From Ralstonia pickettii DTP0602 (GTDB lineage Bacteria > Pseudomonadota > Gammaproteobacteria > Burkholderiales > Burkholderiaceae): 64,000 nt of DNA. The notes beneath the pieces were generated by a model that ran no database searches, was not told the DNA's origin, and saw only the letters and a list, made by a program, of their open reading frames with translations. The DNA lies in contig CP006667.1 of assembly GCA_000471925.1 (NCBI GenBank), forward strand, positions 4,402,001-4,466,000, in the 5' to 3' direction. Numbering within the stretch: the stretch's first letter is position 1; each line of letters begins with the position of its first letter. Shown piece by piece: positions 54,371 to 63,253 of this stretch. A program made the translations under genes and the position numbers.

Positions 54371-57300
54371 ATGACGCTCTCGGAACTCTGTATCCGCCGT
54401 CCGGTGATGACGGTGCTGCTGTGCCTGGCCGTGGTGGTCACCGGCATCGTGCTGTACCCGACCATCCCGATCGCCGCGCTGCCCAGCTTCAACTCGCCGG
54501 TGATCCAGGTCACCGCGACGCTGCCCGGCGCCAGCCCGGAGACCATGGCCGCATCGGTCGCCACGCAGCTGGAAAAGCAGTTCGCGACCATCCCCGGCGT
54601 GACGGTGATCAGCTCGCAGAACACGCTCGGCAACTCCAGCATCACCATCGAATTCAACAACGACCGCGATATCGACGACGCGGCCGTGGACGTGCAGGCG
54701 GCGCTGTTCCGCGCGCAGCGTTCGCTGCCGATCGAGATGACCGTCCCGCCGTCGTACCGCAAGGTCAATCCGGCCGACGCGCCCGTGCTGCTGCTGGCGA
54801 TCAATTCCCCGGCAATGAGCCTGGCGGACCTGAATGCCTTCGGCGACAACCTGATCTCGCCCACGCTGGCCACGCTGCCGGGCGTGGCGCAGGTGCAGAT
54901 CTTCGGGCAGAAGCGCTTTGCCGTGCGCGTGCGCGCCCACCCCGACGCGCTCGCCGCGCGCGGCCTGACGCTGGATGAGTTGGCCACGGCGCTGAATCGC
55001 GCCAACGCCAATACGCCGGTGGGCACGCTCGACAGCGCGCGCCAGACCCTGACCATCCAGGCCAACCGGCAGCTGACCAGCGCCGACGCCTTCCGCAACA
55101 TCATCGTCGCCAGCCAGCCCAACGGCGCGCTGGTGCGGCTCTCTGACGTGGCCGAGGTCGAGGACAGCGTCGAGACCATCAAGACCGGCAGCTGGCTCAA
55201 CAACGAGCGCTCGATCGTGCTGGCCGTGCTGCGCCAGCCCGACGCCAACACCGTGGCGGTGGTCGATTCGATCAACGCCGCCCTGCCCCGCCTGATCCAC
55301 CAGATGCCGGGCTCGGTCAGCGTGTCGGTGGTCAACGACCGCTCGCGCTCGATCCGCGAATCGATCCACGACGTGCAGTTCACGCTGGCGCTGACCGTGG
55401 CGCTGGTGGTGATGGTGATCTTCCTGTTCCTGCGCCGTGCCGCGGCCACGCTGATCCCCACCGTGTCACTGCCGATCTCGCTGATCGGCACGGTGGCGCT
55501 GATGAAGGCCTTCGGCTACAGCCTGGACAACGTCTCGCTGCTGGCGATCACGCTCGCCGTGGGCCTGGTGGTTGACGATGCCATCGTGATGCTCGAGAAC
55601 ATCGTGCGCCATATCGAGGAAGGCGTGCCGCCGCTGAAGGCCGCGCTGGTGGGCTCGCGCGAGATGGGCTTCACCATCCTGTCGATCTCGATTTCGCTGG
55701 TGGCGGTGTTTATCCCGATCTTCTTCATGCCGGGCGTGATCGGGCTGTTGTTCCATGAATTTGCCGCGGTGGTGTCGCTGGCGATCCTGGTGTCGGCGCT
55801 GGTGTCGCTGACGCTGATCCCGATGCTGTGTGCGCGTTTCCTGTCGGCCGAGAACGTGCCGGTGGATGAATCGCACCATGCCTACGGCGACCACGCGTCG
55901 GCGCAGCCTGCCATCGTGCAGAAGCAGACCTTCGGCATGCGCTCCACGCAGTGGTTCGAGAACCTGTTCGAGTTCACGCTGCACCGATATGCGCGCGGGC
56001 TGGACTGGTGCCTCGCGCACCGCCGCACGGTACTGGCGGTCGCAGGGCTGACCTTCGTGCTGACCGCGGTGCTGTTCATCACCATCCCCAAGGGCTTCTT
56101 CCCCGAGGAAGACATCGGCCAGATCCGCGTCAACGCGGAAGGTCCGCAGGACATTTCCTTCGACGCCATGGCCGAGCGCCTGCGCGACGCCGCCGAGCGC
56201 ATGCGCGCCAACCCGGCGGTGAAGAGCATCGTGGTCGCCATCGGCGGCGGCCCGTCGCCAGCGATCAACACCGGCCGCATGTTCGTCGAGCTCAAGCCGC
56301 GCGGCGATCGCGACGCCATGCCCAAGGTGATCGAGTCGCTGCGACGCGACGTCGCCGGCGTGCCCGGCCTGGCGGTCTACTTTGCGCCGGTGCAGAACCT
56401 CCAGCTCGGCGGGCGCCAGAGCAAGAGCCGCTACCAGTACACGCTGCAGAGCGTGAAGGCCGGCCAGCTGCAGAACTTCTCCGACCAGCTGATGGCGAAG
56501 ATGCGCGCCGACCCGATCTTCCGCGACGTCACCAGCGATTCGCAGCAGTCGGGCCTGGAGGCGCACCTGTCGATCGACCGCGACAAGGCCAATGCGCTCG
56601 GCGTGCAGATGCAGGACGTGCGCACCGCGCTGTATTCCGCGTTCGGCGAGCGGCAGGTGTCGACCATCTATACGCCGATCGACAACTACTACGTGATCCT
56701 GCAGGCGGCCGATATCGACCGCGTCGACGAGACCGCGTTCGCCAAGCTCTACGTGCGCAGCAAGACCGGCCAGATGGTGCCGATCTCCGCCTTCGCCACC
56801 ACCGAGCGCCGGGTCGGGCCAATCGCGGTCAACCACCAGGGGCAGCTGCCTTCGGTGACGGTGTCGTTCAACCTGGCACCGGGCGCGGCGCTGGGCGATG
56901 CGTCGTCGCGCATCGACCGCTACCGGCAGGAGATCGCCATGCCGACCTCGATCTTCACCAGCTGGGGCGGTGACGCGGCGGTGTTCCAGTCGTCGCAGGC
57001 CACGCAGATCGTGCTGCTGGTGGCGGCCATCGCGGTGATCTATACGCTGCTGGGCGTGCTGTACGAGAGCTATATCCACCCGCTGACGATCCTGGCAGGT
57101 TTGCCCTCGGCGGCGGTGGGCGCGTTGCTGACGCTGTTTATCTTCAATGTCGAGCTGTCGCTGATCGCAGTGATCGGCGTGCTGATGCTGATCGGCATCG
57201 TCAAGAAGAACGCGATCATGATGATCGACTTCGCGCTGGCGGCGCAGCGCGAGCAAGGCATGACGCCGGCAAAGGCGATCCGGCAGGCGTGCCTGCTGCG

Positions 57301-57568
57301 GTTCAGGCCGATCATGATGACGACTTTTGCGGCGGTGATGGGGGCGTTGCCGCTGGCGCTGGGCCTTGGTGCCGGCGCCGAGTTGCGGCAGCCGCTGGGC
57401 CTGGCCGTGGTGGGCGGCCTCCTGTTCTCGCAGGTGATCACGCTGTTCATCACGCCGGTGATCTACCTGGCGCTGGACCGGTTCTCCGGCACCGGGCCGT
57501 TGCAGATCGATTCGGAAGGCAACAAGCTGCCGGAGAAGGCGCCGGGCGAGACGGTGCATCAGCGCTGA
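54371..57568 (+). CDS. RND efflux permease (HAE1 / MdtC-MuxC-like)
   Basis: 1065 residues, twelve membrane helices and two large periplasmic loops. The proton-relay Asp pair is in LVVDDAIVMLENIVRHIE (helix 4), and the Lys in GIVKKNAIMMIDF (helix 10). The start IRRPVMTVLLCLAVVVTGIV is typical. It exports drugs or lipophilic compounds with the preceding adaptor. Only one permease is present, unlike MdtBC. No outer-membrane factor gene follows; the cobN remnant does. Confidence 0.95.
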   Translation: MTLSELCIRRPVMTVLLCLAVVVTGIVLYPTIPIAALPSFNSPVIQVTATLPGASPETMAASVATQLEKQFATIPGVTVISSQNTLGNSSITIEFNNDRDIDDAAVDVQAALFRAQRSLPIEMTVPPSYRKVNPADAPVLLLAINSPAMSLADLNAFGDNLISPTLATLPGVAQVQIFGQKRFAVRVRAHPDALAARGLTLDELATALNRANANTPVGTLDSARQTLTIQANRQLTSADAFRNIIVASQPNGALVRLSDVAEVEDSVETIKTGSWLNNERSIVLAVLRQPDANTVAVVDSINAALPRLIHQMPGSVSVSVVNDRSRSIRESIHDVQFTLALTVALVVMVIFLFLRRAAATLIPTVSLPISLIGTVALMKAFGYSLDNVSLLAITLAVGLVVDDAIVMLENIVRHIEEGVPPLKAALVGSREMGFTILSISISLVAVFIPIFFMPGVIGLLFHEFAAVVSLAILVSALVSLTLIPMLCARFLSAENVPVDESHHAYGDHASAQPAIVQKQTFGMRSTQWFENLFEFTLHRYARGLDWCLAHRRTVLAVAGLTFVLTAVLFITIPKGFFPEEDIGQIRVNAEGPQDISFDAMAERLRDAAERMRANPAVKSIVVAIGGGPSPAINTGRMFVELKPRGDRDAMPKVIESLRRDVAGVPGLAVYFAPVQNLQLGGRQSKSRYQYTLQSVKAGQLQNFSDQLMAKMRADPIFRDVTSDSQQSGLEAHLSIDRDKANALGVQMQDVRTALYSAFGERQVSTIYTPIDNYYVILQAADIDRVDETAFAKLYVRSKTGQMVPISAFATTERRVGPIAVNHQGQLPSVTVSFNLAPGAALGDASSRIDRYRQEIAMPTSIFTSWGGDAAVFQSSQATQIVLLVAAIAVIYTLLGVLYESYIHPLTILAGLPSAAVGALLTLFIFNVELSLIAVIGVLMLIGIVKKNAIMMIDFALAAQREQGMTPAKAIRQACLLRFRPIMMTTFAAVMGALPLALGLGAGAELRQPLGLAVVGGLLFSQVITLFITPVIYLALDRFSGTGPLQIDSEGNKLPEKAPGETVHQR

Positions 57569-57600
57569 GGCCTGCTGCGTCCTGCCCGCTGCGGGTTTGT

Positions 57601-57627
57601 TCCCCTTTCCCGCTTGCGGGAGAAGGG
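57601..57627 (+). terminator. Hairpin after the RND operon
   Basis: CCCTTTCCCGC-TT-GCGGGAGAAGGG is an imperfect stem common as an interspersed palindrome in proteobacteria. No clear T-run, so its terminator role is weak. Confidence 0.35.
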
Positions 57628-57647
57628 CGCGTTTGCAAGGGTCGCTG

Positions 57648-58226
57648 ATGAAGTGGCTGGCCGAAGCGGTGAAAGTCGCCGCCGCGCAGCCGGAGCCCGA
57701 CAACGTGGTCGCCGCCAACACGCGCGCCGTGCGCGAACGGCTGGCGAAGCTCAACGTCCCTGCCGATCGCCTCGATGCCTTGGCGGTCACGCGCATCTTC
57801 GCCAGCGAATCGGGCAACTACGGCACCGGCCTGAACGACGCCACCATGGCCACCGATACCTTCGGCAGCGGGAGAGAAGCCGATGCGAAGCTCTACCTCG
57901 CGCGCATGCAGTACGCCTACGGCCCCGACGAACAGCACTGGGGCGAGGCGCTGCCGCAGGTCAACCTCTATGCCGAGAACCTGAAGGGCGTCGATGCCGC
58001 GCTGCTGGCGCGCAGCGCCAACCTGTACGGTATGCTGACCACCGACGATCCCTTCCAGTACCTGGGCGGTATCGGCCTGGCAGTGCGGTACCTGACCGGC
58101 AAGGCGCCGGAGCTGTTGATCTCCAACCTGCGCGATGCGAACAACGCGCGCACCGAGACCGCCACCGGCTTCCTTGCCAGCGAACTGCGCACGCGCTACT
58201 TCCATTCCTCGACACCGTCAACCTGA
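57648..58226 (+). pseudogene. cobN-like cobaltochelatase subunit, C-terminal fragment
   Basis: About 185 residues match the C-terminal part of CobN: VTRIFASESGNYGTGLNDATM, AYGPDEQHWGEAL, LARSANLYGMLTTDDPFQYL, APELLISNLRDANNARTE. CobN is usually about 1200-1400 residues, so most of the N-terminal part is missing. The usual end after ELRTRYFH is lost too: the frame runs into DUF2149 sequence. Remnant of a locus deleted on both sides. Confidence 0.82.
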
Positions 58227-58306
58227 TCGACGTGTTCCTGGTGGTGATCGCCGCGCTGTTGGTGGCGATCGCGCAGAATCCGGCCAACCCGTTCACGCAT
58301 GACGAC

Positions 58307-58480
58307 TTGACATCCTCCCCGACCTGAAGGCCGGAGATTCCTACGGCGCTCAGACGCGGCATTGAGCCGCCCCTGAGTCGCTTCGGTGGGTTCCTGATGC
58401 TGACGCCGCTACCGCAGCGTTCACTTCACAGGCTAACCGGGCGTGTCCCGCCCTTAGAACATTGATCGCGCCGACCACAT
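58307..58480 (-). ncRNA. Predicted omega (re)RNA region overlapping the tnpB 3' end
   Basis: In characterised elements the guide RNA scaffold spans the tnpB 3' end and the element right end, with the guide read from the flank. Here the guide would start with GTCGTCATGCGTGAACGGGT of the DUF2149 gene. Location is by analogy; limits are approximate. Confidence 0.4.
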
Positions 58481-59573
58481 CGGCATTTTCCTCGAAACCG
58501 CATTCCACGCACTCGAACCGGGCTTGCGTCTGGCGGTTGTCTGCCGAGACATGGCCGCAGCACGGACAGGTGCGGCTCGTGTTCTGCGGTGGCACGGCGA
58601 TGAGATAGCCACCGTTCCAAGCCAGCTTGTAGTCCAGTTGGCGGCGGAACTCGAACCAGCCTTGATCGAGGATGGCTTTGTTCAGGCCGGACTTGGCCTG
58701 AACCTGCTTACCCGGCTGTTCGGTGCTGCCTGCCGCCGACCTGGACATATTCCGTACCTGCAAGTCCTCGATACACACCATCGCGTGGTTTTGGCTGATC
58801 GTGGTGGAGCACTTGTGGAGGTAGTCGCGGCGGGCATTGCCGATGCGGGAATGGATGCGCTGGACGCGGGCTTTCGCCTTCTTCCAGTTGCTGCTGAACT
58901 TCTTCTTGCGGCTCATCGCCTGCTGCGCTTTGCGCAGCGCGGCCTCTTGCCGCTTGAAACTATTGAGCGGGGCGTAGAACGTCCCGTCCGAAAGCGTGGC
59001 GAACCGGGCAACACCCATGTCGATGCCAACCGCGCTCGCGGCCTGTGCCACCGGCTGTTCGACCTCACGCTCGGTCTGGATCGACACGAACCACTTGCCG
59101 CAGGACTGCCTGACTGTGACGTTCTTCACCACCCCCAGCACCTTCCGGCTGTTGCGGTATCGTAGCCAGCCCAGCTTGGGCAAAAACAGGCGGCTGCTGG
59201 CCTGGTCGAGCTTGATTTGCTTGGGGTCGGGATAGCGGAAACTGTCGCCCCGGCCCTTCTTCTTGAAGCGCGGAAAGTCGGCCCGCTTGGCAAAGAAGTT
59301 GCCGTAGGCCCGCTCCAAATCTTTGAGCGTCTGTTGCAGCGGATGAACCGGCGCGTCGGCCAGCCATGCGGTTTCCGTGCTGTTGCGCCACTCGGTGAGC
59401 AGCTTGCACAGTCCGGCGTAGCCGTGCTTCTTCTCGCCTTGCTCGTAACGAGCCTTCTGCAACGCCAGTGCCTTGTTGAAGACGAACCGGCACGAACCAG
59501 AAAAGCGACGCATGTTGCGTTGCTGCTCGCCGGTCGGCATCAGTTCGTACTTGTAGGCTTGAAGTCGCTGCAT
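58350..59573 (-). CDS. tnpB: TnpB RNA-guided nuclease (IS605 OrfB)
   Basis: 407 residues. RuvC residues appear intact: Asp185 (GIDMGVARFATLSDG), Glu269 (VCIEDLQVRNMSR) and Asp365 (ENADVVGAIN). A zinc finger uses Cys336, Cys339, Cys355 and Cys358. TnpB proteins cut DNA next to a transposon-specific motif under guidance of an omega RNA made from the element end. Divergent from tnpA: the start codons are 23 bp apart. Confidence 0.94.
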   Translation of the reverse strand: MQRLQAYKYELMPTGEQQRNMRRFSGSCRFVFNKALALQKARYEQGEKKHGYAGLCKLLTEWRNSTETAWLADAPVHPLQQTLKDLERAYGNFFAKRADFPRFKKKGRGDSFRYPDPKQIKLDQASSRLFLPKLGWLRYRNSRKVLGVVKNVTVRQSCGKWFVSIQTEREVEQPVAQAASAVGIDMGVARFATLSDGTFYAPLNSFKRQEAALRKAQQAMSRKKKFSSNWKKAKARVQRIHSRIGNARRDYLHKCSTTISQNHAMVCIEDLQVRNMSRSAAGSTEQPGKQVQAKSGLNKAILDQGWFEFRRQLDYKLAWNGGYLIAVPPQNTSRTCPCCGHVSADNRQTQARFECVECGFEENADVVGAINVLRAGHARLACEVNAAVAASASGTHRSDSGAAQCRV

Positions 59574-59595
59574 GGCTCAATCATACTCTTGGCCT

Positions 59596-60009
59596 ATGAG
59601 CGATGACAACGATATTAGACACGGAAGACACTGTGTTTTCAAGATGCACGTCCATTTGGTCTTCGTGGCGAAATACCGCCGCAGAGTGTTCGACGGCGAC
59701 GCCATCAAACGGCTGCACGCCATCTTCGACAAGGTATGCGCCGACTTCGAGGCGAACTTGATCGAGATGGACGGCGAGGACGATCACGTTCACCTGCTGG
59801 TGGAGTACCCGCCAAAGGTCGCGGTGTCGAATCTGGTGAACAGCCTCAAGGGCGTGTCCAGCCGCCTGCTGCGCAAGGAAAGACCCGACATCCAGAAACG
59901 CTACTGGAAGGGCGTGCTGTGGTCGCCTTCCTACTTCGCATCATCCTGTGGCGGCGCACCGATCGCCATCGTGCGCCAGTACATCGAACAACAGCAGACC
60001 CCACACTGA
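59596..60009 (+). CDS. tnpA: TnpA Y1 transposase (IS200-like)
   Basis: 137 residues from MSDDNDIRHGRHCVFKMHVH. The HUH motif is His64-Val-His66 (DDHVHLLVEYPP) and the nucleophile is Tyr129 (IVRQYIEQQ). It excises and inserts the element as single-stranded DNA. Size normal. It should be functional. Confidence 0.93.
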   Translation: MSDDNDIRHGRHCVFKMHVHLVFVAKYRRRVFDGDAIKRLHAIFDKVCADFEANLIEMDGEDDHVHLLVEYPPKVAVSNLVNSLKGVSSRLLRKERPDIQKRYWKGVLWSPSYFASSCGGAPIAIVRQYIEQQQTPH

Positions 60010-60307
60010 AAAACCAACAGCAAGGACGGCTACGCCGTCCGCGCTATCCTTCCCCACCATGAGTGGCGGGGCTTGCCGCGCACTGGGTCACCATCATCAC
60101 CAACCCGGGCAAGCCGAACATGGAGATCGTGTCGCGCCAGGGCGAGAAGGTGGTGCGCTACCAGGCCAGCGGGCAGGTCGGCAGCGGCGACGGCATCAAG
60201 GCCGGGGTGGCGTACCGGTTGAAGGACGGGTCGATGGTGTATGTGCCGGAGCAACCGGGACAGCAGGCCGCCGCCCCGACGACTCAGACGAAATAAGGAG
60301 CTGCGTG

Positions 60308-61144
60308 ATGTCATTCCGTTTGCGCGTTATGGGCATGCTTGCCGCCACCGTCACCGTGCTCGCCGCCGGCTGCGCATCCACGGCGCCCGCGCCCGACGCC
60401 GTCAGCGCCGCCTTCGCCGGCAAGTCCTACGTACTGCTGGGCGAAGTCCACGACAACGCCGCGGCGCAGCAGCAGCGGCTGGCTGCCCTCAAGCGCGCCG
60501 TCGAGCTGGGCTGGCGCCCCGCCATCGCCATGGAGCAGTTTGACCGCGAGCGCCAGGCCGATATCGAGCGCGCCCGCCGCGAGCGCCCGCGCGACGCCGA
60601 CTACTTGATCGCCCAGGCTGGCGGCGGCGCCTGGCAATGGCCGCTGTACCGCCCGGTGGTGGCGCTGGCGCTGCAGTACGACCTGCCGCTGGTGGCCGCC
60701 AACCTGTCGCGGGCCGATGCGGGCAAGATCGTGCGCGGCGGGCTGGACGGGCTCTTCTCGGCGGACGAGCGCAGGCAGCTCGGCCTGGACGGCGCACTGC
60801 CACCCGACCTCGTTTCAGCACAGACCGCGGTGCTGGATCGCGGCCACTGTGGCAACTTCCCCAAGGCCATGCTGCCCGGCATGCTGTCGGCGCAGGCGGC
60901 GCGCGATGCGGTAATGGCGCAGGTGTTGCGTCCCCATGCGCAGCGCGGCGCGGTGCTCGTCGCCGGCAACGGGCATGTGCGGCGCGATATCGGCGTGCCG
61001 CGCTGGCTGGCGGCGGATGCGGGCAAGGTGCTCAGCGTGGGGTATGTGGAAAGCCCGCCGGGGGATTGGGAATTCGATATGGCGGTGGTGGTGCCGGCGG
61101 TGGCGCGGAAGGATCCGTGTTTGCAGGCGAAGCCGGCGGGGTAA
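60308..61144 (+). CDS. chaN: ChaN-family heme-binding lipoprotein
   Basis: 278 residues with lipobox LAAGC (Cys22). The ChaN fold signature YVLLGEVHDNAAAQQQRL and RPAIAMEQFDRERQADI is followed by CGNFPKAMLPGMLSAQAARD and a VLVAGNGHVRRDIGVP His motif. ChaN-type proteins bind heme or iron at the outer membrane. AAGGAG at 60295-60300 overlaps the DUF2149 stop, so it was co-transcribed with that locus and now depends on whatever reads through the IS. Confidence 0.9.
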   Translation: MSFRLRVMGMLAATVTVLAAGCASTAPAPDAVSAAFAGKSYVLLGEVHDNAAAQQQRLAALKRAVELGWRPAIAMEQFDRERQADIERARRERPRDADYLIAQAGGGAWQWPLYRPVVALALQYDLPLVAANLSRADAGKIVRGGLDGLFSADERRQLGLDGALPPDLVSAQTAVLDRGHCGNFPKAMLPGMLSAQAARDAVMAQVLRPHAQRGAVLVAGNGHVRRDIGVPRWLAADAGKVLSVGYVESPPGDWEFDMAVVVPAVARKDPCLQAKPAG

Positions 61145-61512
61145 TTGGGCGCGCCGGCGGGCACCCGGCGACCGCGCCTGTCACCCGCAAAGCCAAGCCA
61201 GGCCTCGCTATCCACGTAAACCCCGACCCCTTCTCCCCCCTTTTGACAGCCTTTTGACAGTTTCCACGTCCTAGAATCCGCCCCATGACCGGTAACCCCG
61301 GTCTGATGTTCACCAAAAGTCCAAGAACAGTTCCGGCCACGCCCCGCCGCGCCGGACAGGAGACAACAACCGGCACTGCGCCCTTCTCGCGCAGCCGCCT
61401 CGCTGTGTTCCCGTCCGCTTGCAACGCACTGGCTGCCGCCGGAATCCCCGGGTCGGATCGCGGCTGCCAGCCGGTTGCCATGGCGATCACCGGTACTACC
61501 AAGGAGACCGCT
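61145..61512. promoter_or_regulatory. Leader of the tct operon with TTTTGACAG repeat
   Basis: TTTTGACAG occurs at 61241 and 61252, an 11-bp step. A TAGAAT at 61272 is only 12 bp from the second TTGACA, too close for a standard sigma-70 promoter, so the repeats may be activator sites. 230 bp of leader follow. Confidence 0.4.
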
Positions 61513-62481
61513 ATGCGTCGTTCGATTTCCCGATTGGCCCATGCCGTGATGGCATCGGCTGCCGTTGCCGCCACCGTTGCCGCCGCGCCCGCCTTTGCGC
61601 TGGACAGCGTCAAGTTCATGATCGGCGCCAATCCCGGCGGCGGCTATGACCAGACCGGCCGTTCGCTGGGCGCGGCCATGATCGCCGCGGGCCAGGCCAA
61701 GACCGCTTCATACGACAACAAGGGCGGCGCCGGCGGCACCATCGGCCTGACCCAGTTCGTCAACACCGACAAGGGCAATCCCAATGCGCTGATGGTGGTG
61801 GGCGCAGTGATGGTCGGCGCGATCGAGACCAACAAGCCGCCGGTCACGCTGAAGAACGCCACGCCGATCGCGCGCCTGTTTGCCGACACCATGGTCATCA
61901 CCGTGCCGGCCAGCTCGCCGATCAAGTCGATCAAGGACCTGACCACGCAGCTCAAGGCCAACCCGGGCAGCGTCAGCTGGGGCGGCGGCTCCAAGGGTTC
62001 GATCGACCACATCCTGGCCGGCCTGGTCGCCAAGGAAAGCGGCGTCGACCCGAAGAAGATCAACTACGTGCCCTTCCAGGGCGGCGGCGAAGCCTCGGCC
62101 TCGATCATGGGCGGCCACGTGACGGTCGGCATCGCGGGCGTGTCCGAGTTCCTGCCCTTTATCAAGAGCGGCAAGATGCGCGCGCTGGCGGTGACCTCCA
62201 AGGACCGCACCGCCGACATCCCGACCCTGAAGGAACAGGGCGTCAACGTCGAGATCTACAACTGGCGCGGCGTGTATGGCGCACCCGGCATCAGCGCCGA
62301 CCAGCGCAAGGCCATGATCGACGCCGTGGTCAAGGCCACCGAGAGCAAGGCCTGGAAGGACACGCTGCAGAAGAATGACTGGACGCCGTTCCTGCTGACC
62401 GGCGACGAGTTCGGCAAGTTCGTCGACAGCGAATCGGCCCGCCTGGGCGGCACGCTGCGCGAGCTGGGCGTCGCCAAGTAA
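61513..62481 (+). CDS. tctC: Tripartite tricarboxylate transporter binding protein (TctC/Bug family)
   Basis: 322 residues with a signal peptide (MRRSISRLAHAVMASAAVAA to PAFA). Bug-family folds follow: MIGANPGGGYDQTGRSLGAA, GGAGGTIGLTQFV, GGHVTVGIAGVSEF. It captures a carboxylate in the periplasm. AAGGAG at 61501 precedes the ATG by 6 bp. It is followed by tctB and tctA. Confidence 0.93.
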   Translation: MRRSISRLAHAVMASAAVAATVAAAPAFALDSVKFMIGANPGGGYDQTGRSLGAAMIAAGQAKTASYDNKGGAGGTIGLTQFVNTDKGNPNALMVVGAVMVGAIETNKPPVTLKNATPIARLFADTMVITVPASSPIKSIKDLTTQLKANPGSVSWGGGSKGSIDHILAGLVAKESGVDPKKINYVPFQGGGEASASIMGGHVTVGIAGVSEFLPFIKSGKMRALAVTSKDRTADIPTLKEQGVNVEIYNWRGVYGAPGISADQRKAMIDAVVKATESKAWKDTLQKNDWTPFLLTGDEFGKFVDSESARLGGTLRELGVAK

Positions 62482-62612
62482 GACCCGCGGGCGCGCTGAC
62501 GCCGGCGCGCCCGCCCTGGCAGCACCCTGCAATACCGTACCAACCGCATCCACTGCTTTACCTGTCGTGCCTGCCAACCCCGCCGGCTGATCCCGGCGGC
62601 AGGAAAAACGGC

Positions 62613-62672
62613 GCGGGGCCCGGTGTCCACCTGCGATACCGACGACTACAACCATATGTCACCGGGCCCCGC
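62613..62672 (+). repeat. 13-bp inverted repeat between tctC and tctB
   Basis: GCGGGGCCCGGTG (62613-62625) pairs perfectly with CACCGGGCCCCGC (62660-62672) around a 34-base loop. No T-run. It lies in the 266-bp gap and could stabilise the upstream mRNA or reduce downstream expression. Confidence 0.7.
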
Positions 62673-62747
62673 AGCCGCGCGGGCAATATAAAGCCAGCGT
62701 CGCGGACGCCAGCGCCCTTCGCTGGCGACAAAGGCCAAGGAGTCTCC

Positions 62748-63221
62748 ATGAAACCCTCGCACCTTGCCATCGGCGTTGCCGTCCTGGCGCTCTCGCTGTT
62801 CTTCTTCCTCGGCCTCGCCGGCATTTCCGGTGAGGAGGGCTATGCCGGCCTGTCGCCGCGCTTCGTGCCCACGCTGGTCGCCATCGGCCTGGCCGTGTGC
62901 GGCGCGCTGCTGACCTGGCAGGGCGTGCGCGGCGGCTTCCGCAACATGCCGGAGGAAGATGCCGAGCTGCCCAATGCCCCGCACAACTTCAAGGGCTTCC
63001 TGTGGGTGGCGGCCGGCCTGCTGCTGAACATGGCGCTGATCGGCACGCTCGGCTTCGTGTTTTCCTCCACGCTGCTGATGGTGTGCGTGGCACGCGGCTA
63101 CGGCAGCCGCCGCATCGTGCGCGACGCGCTGATCGGCCTGTGCATCACGGTGCCGATGTGGGCGCTGTTTGAATTCCTGCTCGGCATCAACCTGCCGCTG
63201 CTGCCCATCGCCGGCTTCTGA
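62748..63221 (+). CDS. tctB: Tripartite tricarboxylate transporter small permease (TctB)
   Basis: 157 residues with four hydrophobic segments ([67 protein letters not shown] end). The order tctC-tctB-tctA is typical. AAGGAG precedes the ATG by 6 bp. Confidence 0.9.
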   Translation: MKPSHLAIGVAVLALSLFFFLGLAGISGEEGYAGLSPRFVPTLVAIGLAVCGALLTWQGVRGGFRNMPEEDAELPNAPHNFKGFLWVAAGLLLNMALIGTLGFVFSSTLLMVCVARGYGSRRIVRDALIGLCITVPMWALFEFLLGINLPLLPIAGF

Positions 63222-63253
63222 GCCTGCTCGCCCGTCCAGCAAGGAGTCTTCGA

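Larger units (their letters stand above)
58307..60071 (-). mobile_element. IS200/IS605-family insertion sequence with divergent tnpA and tnpB
   Basis: 1765 bp as delimited by restoring the DUF2149 frame. The tnpB end is bounded by TTGACATCCTCCCC and an imperfect hairpin (CCGACCT/AGGCCGG at 58319-58334). The tnpA end has GGACGGC-TAC-GCCGTCC (60024-60040) and CCCCACC/GGCGGGG (60052-60071). As usual for the family there are no inverted terminal repeats and no target duplication. In minus orientation the 5' flank reads GGCAAG and the element ends TCAA. The insertion looks recent and intact. Confidence 0.85.
58207..60296 (+). pseudogene. DUF2149-family gene split by IS200/IS605 element
   Basis: 5' part (58207-58306) encodes LDTVNLIDVFLVVIAALLVA with NPFTHDD; 3' part (60072-60296) encodes LAAHWVTIITNPGKPNMEIV to the stop. 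Removing 58307-60071 restores one frame across THDD-LAAH. DUF2149 genes accompany cobN and ExbB-type genes in metal or cobalamin uptake loci. The N-terminus is already lost at the cobN junction, so the gene was broken before or apart from the insertion. Confidence 0.82.

Noticed and set aside
55466..57817. 783-codon open frame opposite the RND permease
   Set aside because: Antisense shadow rich in Arg, Gln and His; the plus-strand gene is unambiguous.
57597..58226. CobN fragment as an intact small chelatase gene
   Set aside because: Only the C-terminal region of a much larger family is present and both ends are abnormal.
61243..61277. TTGACA/TAGAAT as a sigma-70 promoter for tctC
   Set aside because: Spacer is 12 or 23 bp depending on the TTGACA used; neither fits 16-18 bp.
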